From assembly GCA_910588005.1 (NCBI GenBank), contig CAJUQM010000017.1:1-51266 (forward strand): a DNA stretch of 51,266 bases, read 5' to 3'. The DNA comes from an uncultured Oscillibacter sp. Its GTDB lineage: Bacteria; Bacillota; Clostridia; Oscillospirales; Oscillospiraceae. Below are positions 38,337-48,345 of this stretch, one piece after another (position 1 is the stretch's first letter; each line of letters starts with the position of its first letter). Position numbers and translations under genes: made by a program. The notes under the pieces are model-generated. The model was not told the DNA's origin. It worked only from the letters and a program-made list of their open reading frames with translations, and did not search any database.

Positions 38337-40091
38337 TCACTTCTCTTTGGCGGCGGCTCCTTTCTTCTTGGTCTCTCCGGCAGCTTTTTTAACAGCGGCC
38401 TTCTTTGCGGGTGCTTTCTTCGCTGTGCTCTTAGCGCCGGGCTTGGGTCCCCGCTTCTTGGGCGCCGGCGCGGATGCGGACTCCTCCTCCGTGGAGGTGT
38501 CAGCTTCCACAGGGGCGGCTGCCTCAGCGGAAGCCGCCTCTTCAAAATGGGGCGCCTCCGGGGAAGCGGGTTCCACAGCGCCCTTCCCGTCTGCGGGGGC
38601 GGCCTCCACGGCAGAGGCTTCCGCCTCTACAGACGCCGCCTCCGGCGCAGGCCAGATCTGCCCGGTAACGCCGGCGTAAATCCGCAGATACTCCCCGGCG
38701 CTGCGCGCCCAGCTGAAGTCACACTCCATCGCGCGCCTGCGGAGGCGGCCGAAGGCGTCGGGATAATCCTTGTACAGATACACCGCTTCCCGGATGACGT
38801 GCAGCATGTCGTTGCTGGCATAGTTGGCGAAGGTAAATCCGTTCCCGGCGTCCCGCCAGGACTCGTAGGGGTGGACGGTATCCTTCAATCCGCCGGTCTC
38901 CCGGACGATGGGCACTGTGCCATAGCGCATAGCGATCATCTGGCTCAACCCGCAGGGTTCGCTCTTGGAGGGCATCAAGAACAGGTCCGCGCCGGCATAG
39001 ATGGCCATGGACAACTCCTCGTTGTAATCCAGGCGCACCGCCATCCGGCCCGGATACTGCTGAGCGGCCCAATGGAAGAACTCCTCGTATTTCTTATCGC
39101 CCTTGCCCAGCACCACCAGCTGCATCGGGAGCTTCATCATATCATGAAGCACTTCACAAATCAAGTCCAAACCCTTGTGGGAAACCAGACGGCTCACAAT
39201 GGCCACAACAGGTACATGGGCCTCCTCCCGCAGTCCCACAAGGCGCTGGAGATAGGCCTTGTCGGCATCCTTGCCGGCCATGTTCTCCAGGCTGAAATTC
39301 ACGGCGATGCTGGGGTCCTTGGCGGGGTCGTACCGGTCCATATCAATCCCGTTGAGCACGCCGGAGAGCTTGTATTCGCACTGGCGCATCACGCTCTCCA
39401 TGCGGTGGGCAAAATAGGCCAGCTTTAGCTCATTGGCGTATGTAGGAGACACCGCATTCACAGCGTCGGCGCACAAGACCGCGCCTTTGAGCAAATTCAG
39501 ATCTCCGTCCATCAGCAGGGTTCCGTCGTCCACCCAGCCGGCGTCCAGACCGAATAGATCCCCCAGCACATAGGGGTTGTAGCGGCCCTGATACTCGATG
39601 TTGTGGACGGTCAGCGTAGTGCGGACCGAGCGGAACCGCTCCTCCCGCACGCCGTCATCCTTGAGGTAGATGGGTACCAGCGCAGTCTGCCAGTCGTTGC
39701 AGTTGATGACATCAGGCCAGAACTTCATGTGGTCCAGCATCCGCACCACCGCCCGGGAGAAAAAGCCAAACCGCTCACCGTCGTCCATATAGCCATACAG
39801 GTCGGGACGGTCAAAGTACTGCTCATTGTCCAGGAAATACCAGGTCACACCGTCCTGCTCCAGGGAGAACAGCCCGCAGTAGACATGGCGCCAGGCCAGA
39901 TTCACGTAATCATAGCACAAAAATGTCAGCTGACTCCCAAATTTCTCCCGGACACGCCGGTACAGCGGCAGCACCACCGCCACCTCGGCGCCTTCCGCCG
40001 CCAGTGCGGACGGCAGGGAACCTGCCACATCAGCCAATCCTCCGGTTTTGCAAAAAGGGACTGCCTCGCTGGTTGCATACAAAATTTTCAT
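38337..40091 (-). CDS. glgA: Glycogen synthase with unusual C-terminal tail
   Basis: A 584-residue GT5 ADP-glucose glucosyltransferase that elongates glycogen. The ADP-glucose-binding K-T-G-G-L-A-D-V starts at Lys15, VPIVRETGGLKDTV forms the C-lobe, and the catalytic body ends near residue 483. About 100 extra residues follow: a 60-residue Ala/Glu/Pro part with 13 Glu, then a 41-residue part with 15 Lys (PKKRGPKPGAKSTAKKAPAK onward), resembling histone-H1-like tails. E. coli GlgA has 477 residues and no such tail. ATG at 40091 has AAAAGGAG upstream. A loopless palindrome separates it from glgD. Confidence 0.95.
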   Translation of the reverse strand: MKILYATSEAVPFCKTGGLADVAGSLPSALAAEGAEVAVVLPLYRRVREKFGSQLTFLCYDYVNLAWRHVYCGLFSLEQDGVTWYFLDNEQYFDRPDLYGYMDDGERFGFFSRAVVRMLDHMKFWPDVINCNDWQTALVPIYLKDDGVREERFRSVRTTLTVHNIEYQGRYNPYVLGDLFGLDAGWVDDGTLLMDGDLNLLKGAVLCADAVNAVSPTYANELKLAYFAHRMESVMRQCEYKLSGVLNGIDMDRYDPAKDPSIAVNFSLENMAGKDADKAYLQRLVGLREEAHVPVVAIVSRLVSHKGLDLICEVLHDMMKLPMQLVVLGKGDKKYEEFFHWAAQQYPGRMAVRLDYNEELSMAIYAGADLFLMPSKSEPCGLSQMIAMRYGTVPIVRETGGLKDTVHPYESWRDAGNGFTFANYASNDMLHVIREAVYLYKDYPDAFGRLRRRAMECDFSWARSAGEYLRIYAGVTGQIWPAPEAASVEAEASAVEAAPADGKGAVEPASPEAPHFEEAASAEAAAPVEADTSTEEESASAPAPKKRGPKPGAKSTAKKAPAKKAAVKKAAGETKKKGAAAKEK

Positions 40092-40173
40092 GTCTAAATT
40101 GCTCCTTTTCTTTGTGTTCATTAGAGCGTTTCCAATGTTCCACTCCCGCCGGAAAAATCCAGTGATTACAACT

Positions 40174-40203
40174 CAATCAGGGGGAGCGCGCTCCCCCTGA
40201 TTG
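40174..40203 (-). terminator. Intercistronic palindrome between glgD and glgA
   Basis: A perfect 30-base palindrome, CAATCAGGGGGAGCG and its complement, in the 120-base gap. The minus-strand sequence after it (AGTTGTAATC) is not a U run. It may stabilise or process the glg mRNA rather than terminate it. Confidence 0.6.
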
Positions 40204-40211
40204 GATTTCTA

Positions 40212-41317
40212 TTAAACGATACTCCCCTTTGCCACAACGATGGGATAGGTGGCGTGGCCCATCAGCGTCCGGTCCTCCTGAACCTTTACATCCTTGTCGC
40301 AGATCACATAGGCCAGCTTCGCGCCGCTCAGGACGTCGGTGCCCTTGAACAGAACGCTGTCCCGGACTACCGCCCCCGCCGCCACATTTACGCCGGGGAA
40401 GAGAATGGAGTTCTCCACCACGCCCTCAATCCGGCAGCCCTCGGCCACCAGGGAATTGACGCACATGCCCTCCGGTCCCACATAGGTGGAGGACTTGTCG
40501 GTGCCCTTGGCCCGAATAGGCCGGACCGGGGTGAACAGATCCGCCCGAATAGCCGGGTCCAGCAGCTGCATGCTGCGGTCGTAATACTCCTTCACGGAGC
40601 GCATCTGGGCGGCAAACCCGCTCCAGATATAGCTGCGCAGATACAATTGATCCTTTCGGGCCTGGAGCACATCCCTTCTCCAGCTGTATTGATCCTTGGC
40701 CGCACACTCGTCCACCATCTCCTTGAGGAGCTTGGTGGAGACGATGTACACCTCTAATCCACGGTATCCCCTGGGACGGTGGAGGTTGTAGAGCACCTCC
40801 GTCACCCGCCCCTCGCTGATTTCAAAATAGGTGCCGTCCGCAGTCTCAAAGCTGTCGTTTCCGCAGACCACCGTAATATCCGCCCCAGACTTCACATGGC
40901 TCTCATAGATGTCCCCCATGGGCAGGTTCGCCACCAGATCACCGTCCATCAAAGCCACATAGTCCTGCCGGATGGTGTCCAGATAACTGCGTACTCCCGC
41001 CAGGGCCTCCATGTGCCCCCGGAAGGGCATGGCGCCCCAGCTCTGCTGATAGTTGAAGGGAGGCAGCATCCGCAATCCGCCCCGCTTGCGGCTCAGATCC
41101 CACGCCTTGCCGGTGCCCAGATGATCCAGCAGGCTCTGATAGTGGCCGTGGAGAACAATACCCACATCCGTGCAGCCGGCATTCACCAGGCTGGACAGGG
41201 CGAAGTCCACCGCCCGGTACCGCCCGCCGAAGGGAATGGACGCCGCGGAGCGGATCTGGCCCAGCTCCTGCATCTCATTGCGCTTTTCATAGGAGAAAAT
41301 AATCCCGTGCAGTCCGT

Positions 41318-41321
<4 letters not shown>
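40212..41321 (-). CDS. glgD: GlgD, non-catalytic partner of ADP-glucose pyrophosphorylase
   Basis: A 369-residue nucleotidyltransferase-fold protein with a C-terminal left-handed beta-helix. It resembles GlgC but the N-terminal loop reads IIFSYEKRNEMQELGQIRSA instead of the GGxGxRL activation loop, as in the Firmicutes GlgD subunit, which pairs with GlgC and is thought to be mainly regulatory. FGGRYRAVDFALSSLVNAG is conserved. Its ATG overlaps the glgC stop (ATGA), giving coupled synthesis of the two subunits. Confidence 0.94.
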
Positions 41322-42525
<1,204 letters not shown>

Positions 42526-42529
<4 letters not shown>

Positions 42530-44448
42530 TTCTCCACAAGCTCCTTTGCCTGTTTTTTGGTCCTGGGTTTGGGAAATACACCCTCTCCCCGCAGAAACAC
42601 CGCGCCGAAGGCGGGGATCTTAATGGCGGCGGAGTACTCCTTTCCGTGGGAGGGAACAGCCTCTACCATGACAGGCTCCTGGTCACCAAAACCATCGCCG
42701 CCGTAAGCGGGGTCATCCGTATTGAACACAGGGGTATATTTCCGGTGGGCGGGGACACCCATGCGGTAGTCTTCGTAGGTGTTGGGTGAGAAGTTCACCG
42801 CGCACATCAGGTCGCGGCCCTTTTCGTCTCTGCGCAGGAAAACCACCACGTTGTTGTGGTTGTCATCATGCACCAGCCACTCAAAGCCCTCCCAGCCAAA
42901 GTCGATCTCCCACAGGGCAGGCTCCTTTTGATAGAAGGCGTTGATGTCCCGGAAAAATTTGTGAATTCTCTGGTTTTCCTCACTTTCTAGAAGATACCAG
43001 TCGATGGATTGGTGGGAGTTCCACTCATGCCACTGGCCCAGCTCCGCACCCATGAACATCAGCTTTTTCCCCGGGTGGCCCAGGAGATAGGCGTAAAACC
43101 CCTTGAGACAGCGCAGCTGATTCTGGTAGTCGCCGGGCATCTTCCCCACAATGGACCCCTTCATATGCACCACCTCGTCGTGGGAGATGGGAAGCACAAA
43201 ATTCTCCGAAAAGGCATACATCATGGAGAAGGTGATGTCCTTGTGGTGGTCCTGGCGGAACCAGGGATCCATTTTTAAGTAGTGGCACATGTCGTTCATC
43301 CAGCCCATGTTCCACTTCAGGTTAAAGCCCAATCCCCCCACGTCGGCGGGCCGGGTCACCAAGGGCCAAGCGGTGGACTCCTCGGCGATCATCAGCACAC
43401 TGGGGTTGACGGTAAAGGCCACGGCGTTCAGCTCCCGCAGGAAATCAATCGCCTCCAGGTTTTCATGCCCGCCGTACTTGTTGGGCGTCCACGCGCCGCC
43501 CTGCCGGTCATAGTCCAAATACAGCATGGACGCCACCGCATCCACCCGCAGTCCGTCAATATGGTACTCCTCCAGCCAAAACCGGGCGGAGGAGAACAGG
43601 AAGCTCTTCACCTCAGGCCTGCCGTAATCAAAAACACGGGTGCCCCAGCTGGCGTGCTCCCGCTTATTGGGATCTCCATACTCATAGCAGCAAGTCCCGT
43701 CAAACTCATACAGGCCCTGCTCGTCCTTGCAGAAGTGGGAGGGCACCCAGTCCAGCAGAACGGAAATTCCATTTTTGTGCATGTGGTTGACAAACCACAT
43801 AAAATCCTTCGGGGTGCCGAACCGCGAGGTGGGCGCGAAATATCCCGTGCACTGATAGCCCCAGGAATCGTCCAGGGGATGCTCTGTCACCGGCAGCAGC
43901 TCAATGGCGTTGTAGCCCATCTCCTTGACGTAAGCCGCCAGCTCCTTGGCCAGATCCCGGTAATCGATGAAGTCCCCGTTCTCCCGCAGCCGCCAAGATC
44001 CCAGGTGCACCTCATAAATATTCAGCGGGGATGAATATACAGGATGCTGCGCCAACTTCTTCTGAAACGCCCCGTCTGTCCACCGGAAGCCGCTGATATC
44101 ATACAGCTTGCTGGCCGTTGCGGGACGGGTCTCCGTATGGAAGGCGTAGGGATCCGCTTTCAGCCGGACCTTTCCATCCTCCCCCGTTACGGCGTATTTA
44201 TAAGCGGTATATTCCGTCAGCCCGGGAATAAATCCCTCCCAGACCTCTCCGATCCGGATTAAACGATTAGCCTGTCCATCCCAGCCGTTAAAATCACCTA
44301 CCACAGACACGCTCTCGGCGTGAGGCGCCCAGACCCGGAAGCCCCATCCCCGCTTGCCCCGCTTCTCGGTGGGATGGGCGCCAAACCAGCGCCAGCCCTC
44401 CGTCAAGGTTCCCGCGTGGAAGCTCTCGGCCGCTTTGCTCTTTGCCAT
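42526..44448 (-). CDS. glgB: 1,4-alpha-glucan branching enzyme
   Basis: A 640-residue GH13 enzyme introducing alpha-1,6 branches into glycogen. A CBM48 domain (WGFRVWAPHAESVSVVGDFN) precedes the catalytic barrel. The nucleophile Asp is in DGLRVDAVASM, the acid Glu in LMIAEESTAWP and the third Asp in PISHDEVVHMKGS. ATG at 44448 is chosen with GAGGAGAG upstream; the open frame extends 57 codons further but that part covers the promoter. First gene of the operon behind a consensus promoter. Confidence 0.96.
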
Positions 44449-44542
44449 GTAACTCTCCTCTCTCCGCCTGCCCGGTGGCTCCGGCGGGCCTCGTTTTGGA
44501 AGCCGCGCTTCCCACTCTCTCCATATACCATATATTGTATTT

Positions 44543-44571
44543 ATTATACTTCCTGATGGAAACACCGTCAA
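44543..44571 (-). promoter_or_regulatory. Sigma-A promoter of the glycogen operon
   Basis: On the minus strand TTGACG (44571-44566), a 17-base spacer and perfect TATAAT (44548-44543), about 95 bases before glgB. Confidence 0.85.
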
Positions 44572-44735
44572 GAATGGTCCTGTCGAAAAAGCCAAAAGAC
44601 TTTTGGTTGTTTTAAACAATTTCTTCTCGCATTTTTACCATATTTTATGTGTACCTTTGACGCTTTGCACAGAACTTTACTGGGGCAGCTTTCCCGCCTG
44701 TCCGCCGGGTCCGTTTGGCGGCGGCTGTTTTCCGG

Positions 44736-44764
44736 TTGATTTTTTCAAACCGCCCTGCTACAAT
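44736..44764 (+). promoter_or_regulatory. Sigma-A promoter of the TauE-type gene
   Basis: TTGATT (44736-44741), a 17-base spacer and TACAAT (44759-44764), 45 bases before the ATG. Confidence 0.75.
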
Positions 44765-44808
44765 AGCTCCTGTTAAAAAAACACCGATTGATCGGAGGAA
44801 ATTCGCCT

Positions 44809-45621
44809 ATGCTCTCCCTGTTCACGGAAGTCACCATCGACGGCTTCGCCCTATGGGTTGTGCTGCTGCTGTGTCTGGGCGTGTTCCTGGCCTCCTTTAT
44901 GGACGCCATCGCCGGCGGAGGCGGGATCATCTCCTGTCCCGCCCACCTCATCGCCTTCGGCAGCCTGCCCGCGCCATACGCCTTAGGAACCAATAAAGTC
45001 TCCGCCGCAATCGGCACCGTCTTCTCCACGGCCCGGTTCATCAAAAACGGCTATGTGGACTGGAAGCTTTTCGCCCCCTCGATTGCCTTTGCCTTGACGG
45101 GTTCCGTCATCGGCACCTGGCTCCAGCACCGGACGCCGGACGCGATTTTGAAGTATATGCTGCTCATTGTGCTGCCGGTAGTGGCGGTGATCACCCTCCG
45201 CAACCGCGACTGGCCCGACGAGCCGGGAGAGATTGATTTCAAGAAGCAGGCCGCTATTGTGTGGGGCGCCGCGTTTTTAATCGGAGGCTACGACGGATAC
45301 TACGGTCCCGGCACCGGCACCTTTTTGTTGATCGCCTTTATCCGCTTTGCCAAGCTGGATACCCGTCACGCCGCCGGCGGCGTGAAAATTATCAACCTCT
45401 CCAGCAATATCGGGAGCCTTGTGACCCAATTGACCAGCGGATACGTATTCCTCCGGGTCGGCCTCATCGCGGCGGTGTTCTCCATTGCGGGGCACTATAT
45501 TGGAGCGGGTCTCGCCATCAAAAACGCAAGCAGGATTGTCCGCCCCGCCGTCATTGTCGTGCTGATCCTGCTGACACTGAAAGTGGGCAGTGAACTGCTG
45601 TTTCCGGAATTCTGGAGTTGA
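44809..45621 (+). CDS. TauE/SafE (TSUP) family membrane transporter
   Basis: A 270-residue integral membrane protein with about eight helices in two inverted halves. Each half has the family turn: SFMDAIAGGGGIISCPAHLI in the first and GGYDGYYGPGTGTFLLIAFI in the second. ATG at 44809 has CGGAGG upstream; an earlier TTG lies inside that ribosome site. It is followed after 7 bases by the racemase-family gene, so they form an operon. TSUP members export sulfite or sulfonates or move other small organic acids; this one's substrate is unknown. Confidence 0.92.
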   Translation: MLSLFTEVTIDGFALWVVLLLCLGVFLASFMDAIAGGGGIISCPAHLIAFGSLPAPYALGTNKVSAAIGTVFSTARFIKNGYVDWKLFAPSIAFALTGSVIGTWLQHRTPDAILKYMLLIVLPVVAVITLRNRDWPDEPGEIDFKKQAAIVWGAAFLIGGYDGYYGPGTGTFLLIAFIRFAKLDTRHAAGGVKIINLSSNIGSLVTQLTSGYVFLRVGLIAAVFSIAGHYIGAGLAIKNASRIVRPAVIVVLILLTLKVGSELLFPEFWS

Positions 45622-45628
45622 ACATACT

Positions 45629-46354
45629 ATGACGAAAAAAACCATCGGGATCTTAGGCGGCATGGGTCCTCTGGCCACAGCGGATCTTTTTCACAAGATC
45701 ATCTCCCTCACCGCTGCTGACTGCGACGGCGAACACGTCCGCGTCTATATCGACAGCAACTCCGCCATCCCCGACCGGACTGCGGCCATTCTGGGGCAGG
45801 GACCAGACCCCTTTCCCGCCATGCGGGACTCCCTGCGGAAGCTGGAGGCCTGCGGCGCGGACTGCGTGATCATGCCCTGCAACACCGCCCACTATTTTCT
45901 TCCCCGCCTTCAGGGATTGACGGACATCCCCTTTCTCAGCATACTGGAATCTGCCGCCAAGGCCTGCCGCGCCCGTTTTCCAGGAAAAACCGCCGGAATT
46001 CTGGCCACCAGAGGCACTCTCTCTGCCGGGCTGTATCAGGCGGCTCTGGAAAAAGAGGGCGTCTCCTGCCTTGTTCCAGAGGATTGGGAACAGGACGCGC
46101 TGATGGATGTGATCTACGGCGGCGTCAAAGCCGGAGCGAAGCCGGAGTGCTACCGGACAAACCTGTTGTCTGTTCTGGAGACGCTGTCCGCCCGTGGGGC
46201 GGACTACTTCGTCCTGGGCTGCACGGAGCTGCCGCTGGCCTTTCAGCTTCTGGGGCTGCCCCACCCCGCCCTTGACCCCACGGAGGAACTGGCAAAGGCG
46301 GCCATTCTCTTTTGCGGGTATCCCCTGAAATATCAGCGGACTGAACAGGCATAG
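45629..46354 (+). CDS. Aspartate/glutamate racemase family protein
   Basis: A 241-residue PLP-independent racemase. The N-terminal IGILGGMGPLATADLFHKI matches aspartate racemase. The two catalytic cysteines are Cys84 (MPCNTAHY) and Cys198 (LGCTELPLA). GGAG in the end of the upstream gene provides the ribosome site. The next gene is a symporter whose motifs indicate acidic amino acids, so aspartate or glutamate handling is coherent for the locus. Aspartate versus glutamate specificity is not decided, though the GGMGP motif favours aspartate. Confidence 0.9.
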   Translation: MTKKTIGILGGMGPLATADLFHKIISLTAADCDGEHVRVYIDSNSAIPDRTAAILGQGPDPFPAMRDSLRKLEACGADCVIMPCNTAHYFLPRLQGLTDIPFLSILESAAKACRARFPGKTAGILATRGTLSAGLYQAALEKEGVSCLVPEDWEQDALMDVIYGGVKAGAKPECYRTNLLSVLETLSARGADYFVLGCTELPLAFQLLGLPHPALDPTEELAKAAILFCGYPLKYQRTEQA

Positions 46355-46383
46355 CATAATTTTCCTCTTTCGCTAAAAACTCC

Positions 46384-46412
46384 TTTACAAATACCGGTTT
46401 TTTTGTTATAAT
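46384..46412 (+). promoter_or_regulatory. Sigma-A promoter of the symporter gene
   Basis: TTTACA (46384-46389), a 17-base spacer and perfect TATAAT (46407-46412), 76 bases before the ATG. Confidence 0.82.
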
Positions 46413-46488
46413 GCAACAATCCCGTGGGGGCAAAAAGCAATGCCTCTTGGGATTACGAGAGAGGAAAATTTTATGATGAGGTGAGTGT

Positions 46489-47700
46489 ATGAAAAAAATG
46501 AGTCTTCCCATGCAGATTCTGATCGCACTGGTTTTGGGTATTGCCGTCGGTCTGATCTGCTATTTCGGCGGCTTTGCCAGCATCACTACAAATTACTTAA
46601 AGCCTTTCGGCGATATTTTTGTCAATCTTCTCAAGTTCATTGTAGTGCCCGTGGTGCTGCTCAGCATGATCGACGGCATCATCTCGATGAACGACATGCG
46701 CAAGGTAGGTTCCGTAAGCGTCAAGACCGTGGTCTATTTCCTGTGCACCACCGCCATCGCCTGCGTCATCGGCCTGGTGTTTGCCAACATCTTCAACGGT
46801 GCGGGGCTGTTCCCCGTGCTGGACGCCGCCAGTGCGGAGTATGACGCCAAAGAATTTGGCGGTTTTATGGCCACCTTGGTATCCATCTTCCCCACCAACA
46901 TGTGGAAATCCTTTACCGACGCCAATATGCTCCAGGTCATCGTCATCTCCCTATTCCTGGGCGGAGCCATTTTGGCCGCCGGAGAGCGGGCTAAACTGTG
47001 CCGTGACTTTGTCTCTTCCGCCTACGCTGTGATCGAGCAGCTCATGAGCTTCATCATCAGCCTGGCCCCTATCGGCGTGTTCACCTATATGGCATGGGTC
47101 GTGGCCACCCAAGGCTCTGAGATTTTGGTGTCCCTGCTGCTGGTCATCGTCTGCGCATATCTTGGCTATATCGTCCACGCCGTCTTGGTCTACTCCCTGT
47201 CCGCCAAGATCTTTGTGGGCATGAGTCCCGTTAAATTCTTCAAGGGCGCCTTCGCCGCCATGATCTTCGCTTTCACCTCCACCTCCTCTGCGGCCACCCT
47301 GCCGGTGTCCAAGGAGTGCGCCGCGGAGCTGGGTGCGGAGGACGACATCGCCTCCTTTGTTCTGCCCTTGGGTTCCACCATCAATATGGACGGCACCGCC
47401 ATCTACCAGTGCGTGGCCACCGTGTTCCTGGCCTCCTGTGCCAACATCCACCTGACCATCGGCCAGATGATTATCGTGGTGGTCACCGCCACCCTGGCCT
47501 CCGTCGGCACCGCCGGCGTCTCCGGCGCGGGTATGATCATGCTGGCCATGGTGCTGGAGGCCCTGGGGATCCCCGTGGCCTACATCGGCCTCATCGTGGC
47601 TGTGGACCGGATCTTCGACATGGGCCGCACCTGCCTGAATGTCACCGGCGATATCGCCTGCTCCGTATGCGTCACTAAATGGGAGGGCAAGAAGGAGTAA
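46489..47700 (+). CDS. Dicarboxylate/amino acid:cation symporter (DAACS)
   Basis: A 403-residue transporter of the GltP/DctA family with eight helices and two hairpins. The HP1 serine-rich motif TSTSSAATLP, the TM7 NMDGTAIYQ and the TM8 signature DRIFDMGRTCLNVTGD are intact. The Arg in DMGRT, which coordinates the side-chain carboxylate in GltPh, is retained, pointing to glutamate or aspartate rather than neutral amino acids. GATGAGGTGAG precedes the ATG. It lies downstream of the racemase-family gene but has its own promoter. Confidence 0.95.
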   Translation: MKKMSLPMQILIALVLGIAVGLICYFGGFASITTNYLKPFGDIFVNLLKFIVVPVVLLSMIDGIISMNDMRKVGSVSVKTVVYFLCTTAIACVIGLVFANIFNGAGLFPVLDAASAEYDAKEFGGFMATLVSIFPTNMWKSFTDANMLQVIVISLFLGGAILAAGERAKLCRDFVSSAYAVIEQLMSFIISLAPIGVFTYMAWVVATQGSEILVSLLLVIVCAYLGYIVHAVLVYSLSAKIFVGMSPVKFFKGAFAAMIFAFTSTSSAATLPVSKECAAELGAEDDIASFVLPLGSTINMDGTAIYQCVATVFLASCANIHLTIGQMIIVVVTATLASVGTAGVSGAGMIMLAMVLEALGIPVAYIGLIVAVDRIFDMGRTCLNVTGDIACSVCVTKWEGKKE

Positions 47701-47724
47701 CTTTTCCCTATCCTAAATAGCGCG

Positions 47725-47755
47725 AGAGAGGCCGCCTTTGGCGGCCTCTCTTTTT
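47725..47755. terminator. Bidirectional terminator after the symporter gene
   Basis: A perfect 12-bp stem, AGAGAGGCCGCC with GGCGGCCTCTCT, loop TTT, then TTTTT. It also lies at the end of the convergent mini-protein gene. Confidence 0.88.
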
Positions 47756-47759
47756 GCTC

Positions 47760-47945
47760 TCACACTCTTCGTCTCACTCCGTTCCGCAGGTCATAGAGGA
47801 TCGGACAGCGCCGCTCCCGTTCAGTAACGCGGCAAAGCCTGCCGCAACCCTCACACAGATCAGCCTTGCCGGAGAGGATGCAATCCCGCTCTGTCTTGTG
47901 AGAGTTGTTGATTCTGTTCCAGCAGTCCAGGCAAAACTCCGCCAT
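47760..47945 (-). CDS. Cys-rich mini-protein, zinc-ribbon-like
   Basis: A 61-residue protein with six cysteines: Cys5/Cys8 (FCLDC), Cys22, Cys31/Cys34 (CEGC) and Cys38. The two CxxC knuckles about 22 residues apart suggest a zinc ribbon. Similar short MAEFC-x-DCWN proteins are, to my recollection, common in Clostridia without known function. GGGGAGG lies 8 bases before the ATG. A perfect 20-bp inverted repeat sits upstream, between it and a divergent broken XRE gene. Confidence 0.7.
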   Translation of the reverse strand: MAEFCLDCWNRINNSHKTERDCILSGKADLCEGCGRLCRVTERERRCPILYDLRNGVRRRV

Positions 47946-47993
47946 AGAGGCCGCCTCCCCTTTTCATCCCGCACAGAATTATTTCGTTTCTCT

Positions 47994-48043
47994 AGATTAG
48001 TGTTTATTACGCTGAAAATTAATAGCGTAATAAACACTAATCT
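47994..48043. repeat. Perfect 20-bp inverted repeat
   Basis: AGATTAGTGTTTATTACGCT (47994-48013) and its exact complement (48024-48043) flank a 10-base A/T-rich loop. The DNA is AT-rich against a GC-rich genome. With no U run it is not a terminator. Its place between divergent genes, one encoding an XRE protein, suggests an operator. Confidence 0.8.
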
Positions 48044-48056
48044 ATGCTGGTCTTGG

Positions 48057-48323
48057 ATGATGAAGTTGAATCATATTGAATGAATCCGGGCACTGAGAGA
48101 AGACCGGGGCCTGAGCCAAACGGTGATTGCCCGCCTTCTCCATGTAGGTCAGAGTCCCAATTCAGACTATGAATCCGGAAAAATCCGTATTTCTGTGGAG
48201 GGCATGCTCATTTTAGCAAAGTTCTATAACGCCAGCATGGACTATATCTGCGGTATCAGCGGCATGGCGAATCCATTTCCAAAGAAGTACCCCCCGCCGT
48301 TTTTCAAACGGCGGGGGGTATAA
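48057..48323 (+). pseudogene. XRE-family regulator interrupted by an in-frame TGA
   Basis: From ATG at 48057 the frame reads MMKLNHIE, then TGA (48081-48083), then in the same frame IRALREDRGLSQTVIARLLH and GQSPNSDYESGKIRISVEGM, a full Cro/CI helix-turn-helix. Homologues usually have Arg or another residue at the stop position, so one base change (for example CGA to TGA) explains the break. The C-terminus (FPKKYPPPFFKRRGV) runs into the shared terminator, so the 3' end may also be altered. Reinitiation at GTG 48123 would lose the first helix. Confidence 0.7.
48288..48320. terminator. Terminator of etfA, shared with the XRE pseudogene
   Basis: A perfect 15-bp stem, TACCCCCCGCCGTTT with its complement, loop TTC. 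On the minus strand CTTCTTTGG follows. It lies 25 bases beyond the etfA stop. Confidence 0.75.
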
Positions 48324-48345
48324 GAAAAGGTCTTAAGAGGGAATC

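Larger units (their letters stand above)
44449..44808. other. Divergent regulatory region glgB / TauE gene
   Basis: A 360-base gap with one promoter in each direction (listed). Between them, 44572-44735 is AT-rich on the left and contains a CCAAAAG/CTTTTGG inverted repeat near 44591-44606, which may be an operator for glg expression. No gene is seen. Confidence 0.5.

Noticed and set aside
44448..44619. 57-codon N-terminal extension of glgB
   Set aside because: It would cover the operon promoter; ATG at 44448 has a proper ribosome site and gives the standard CBM48 start.
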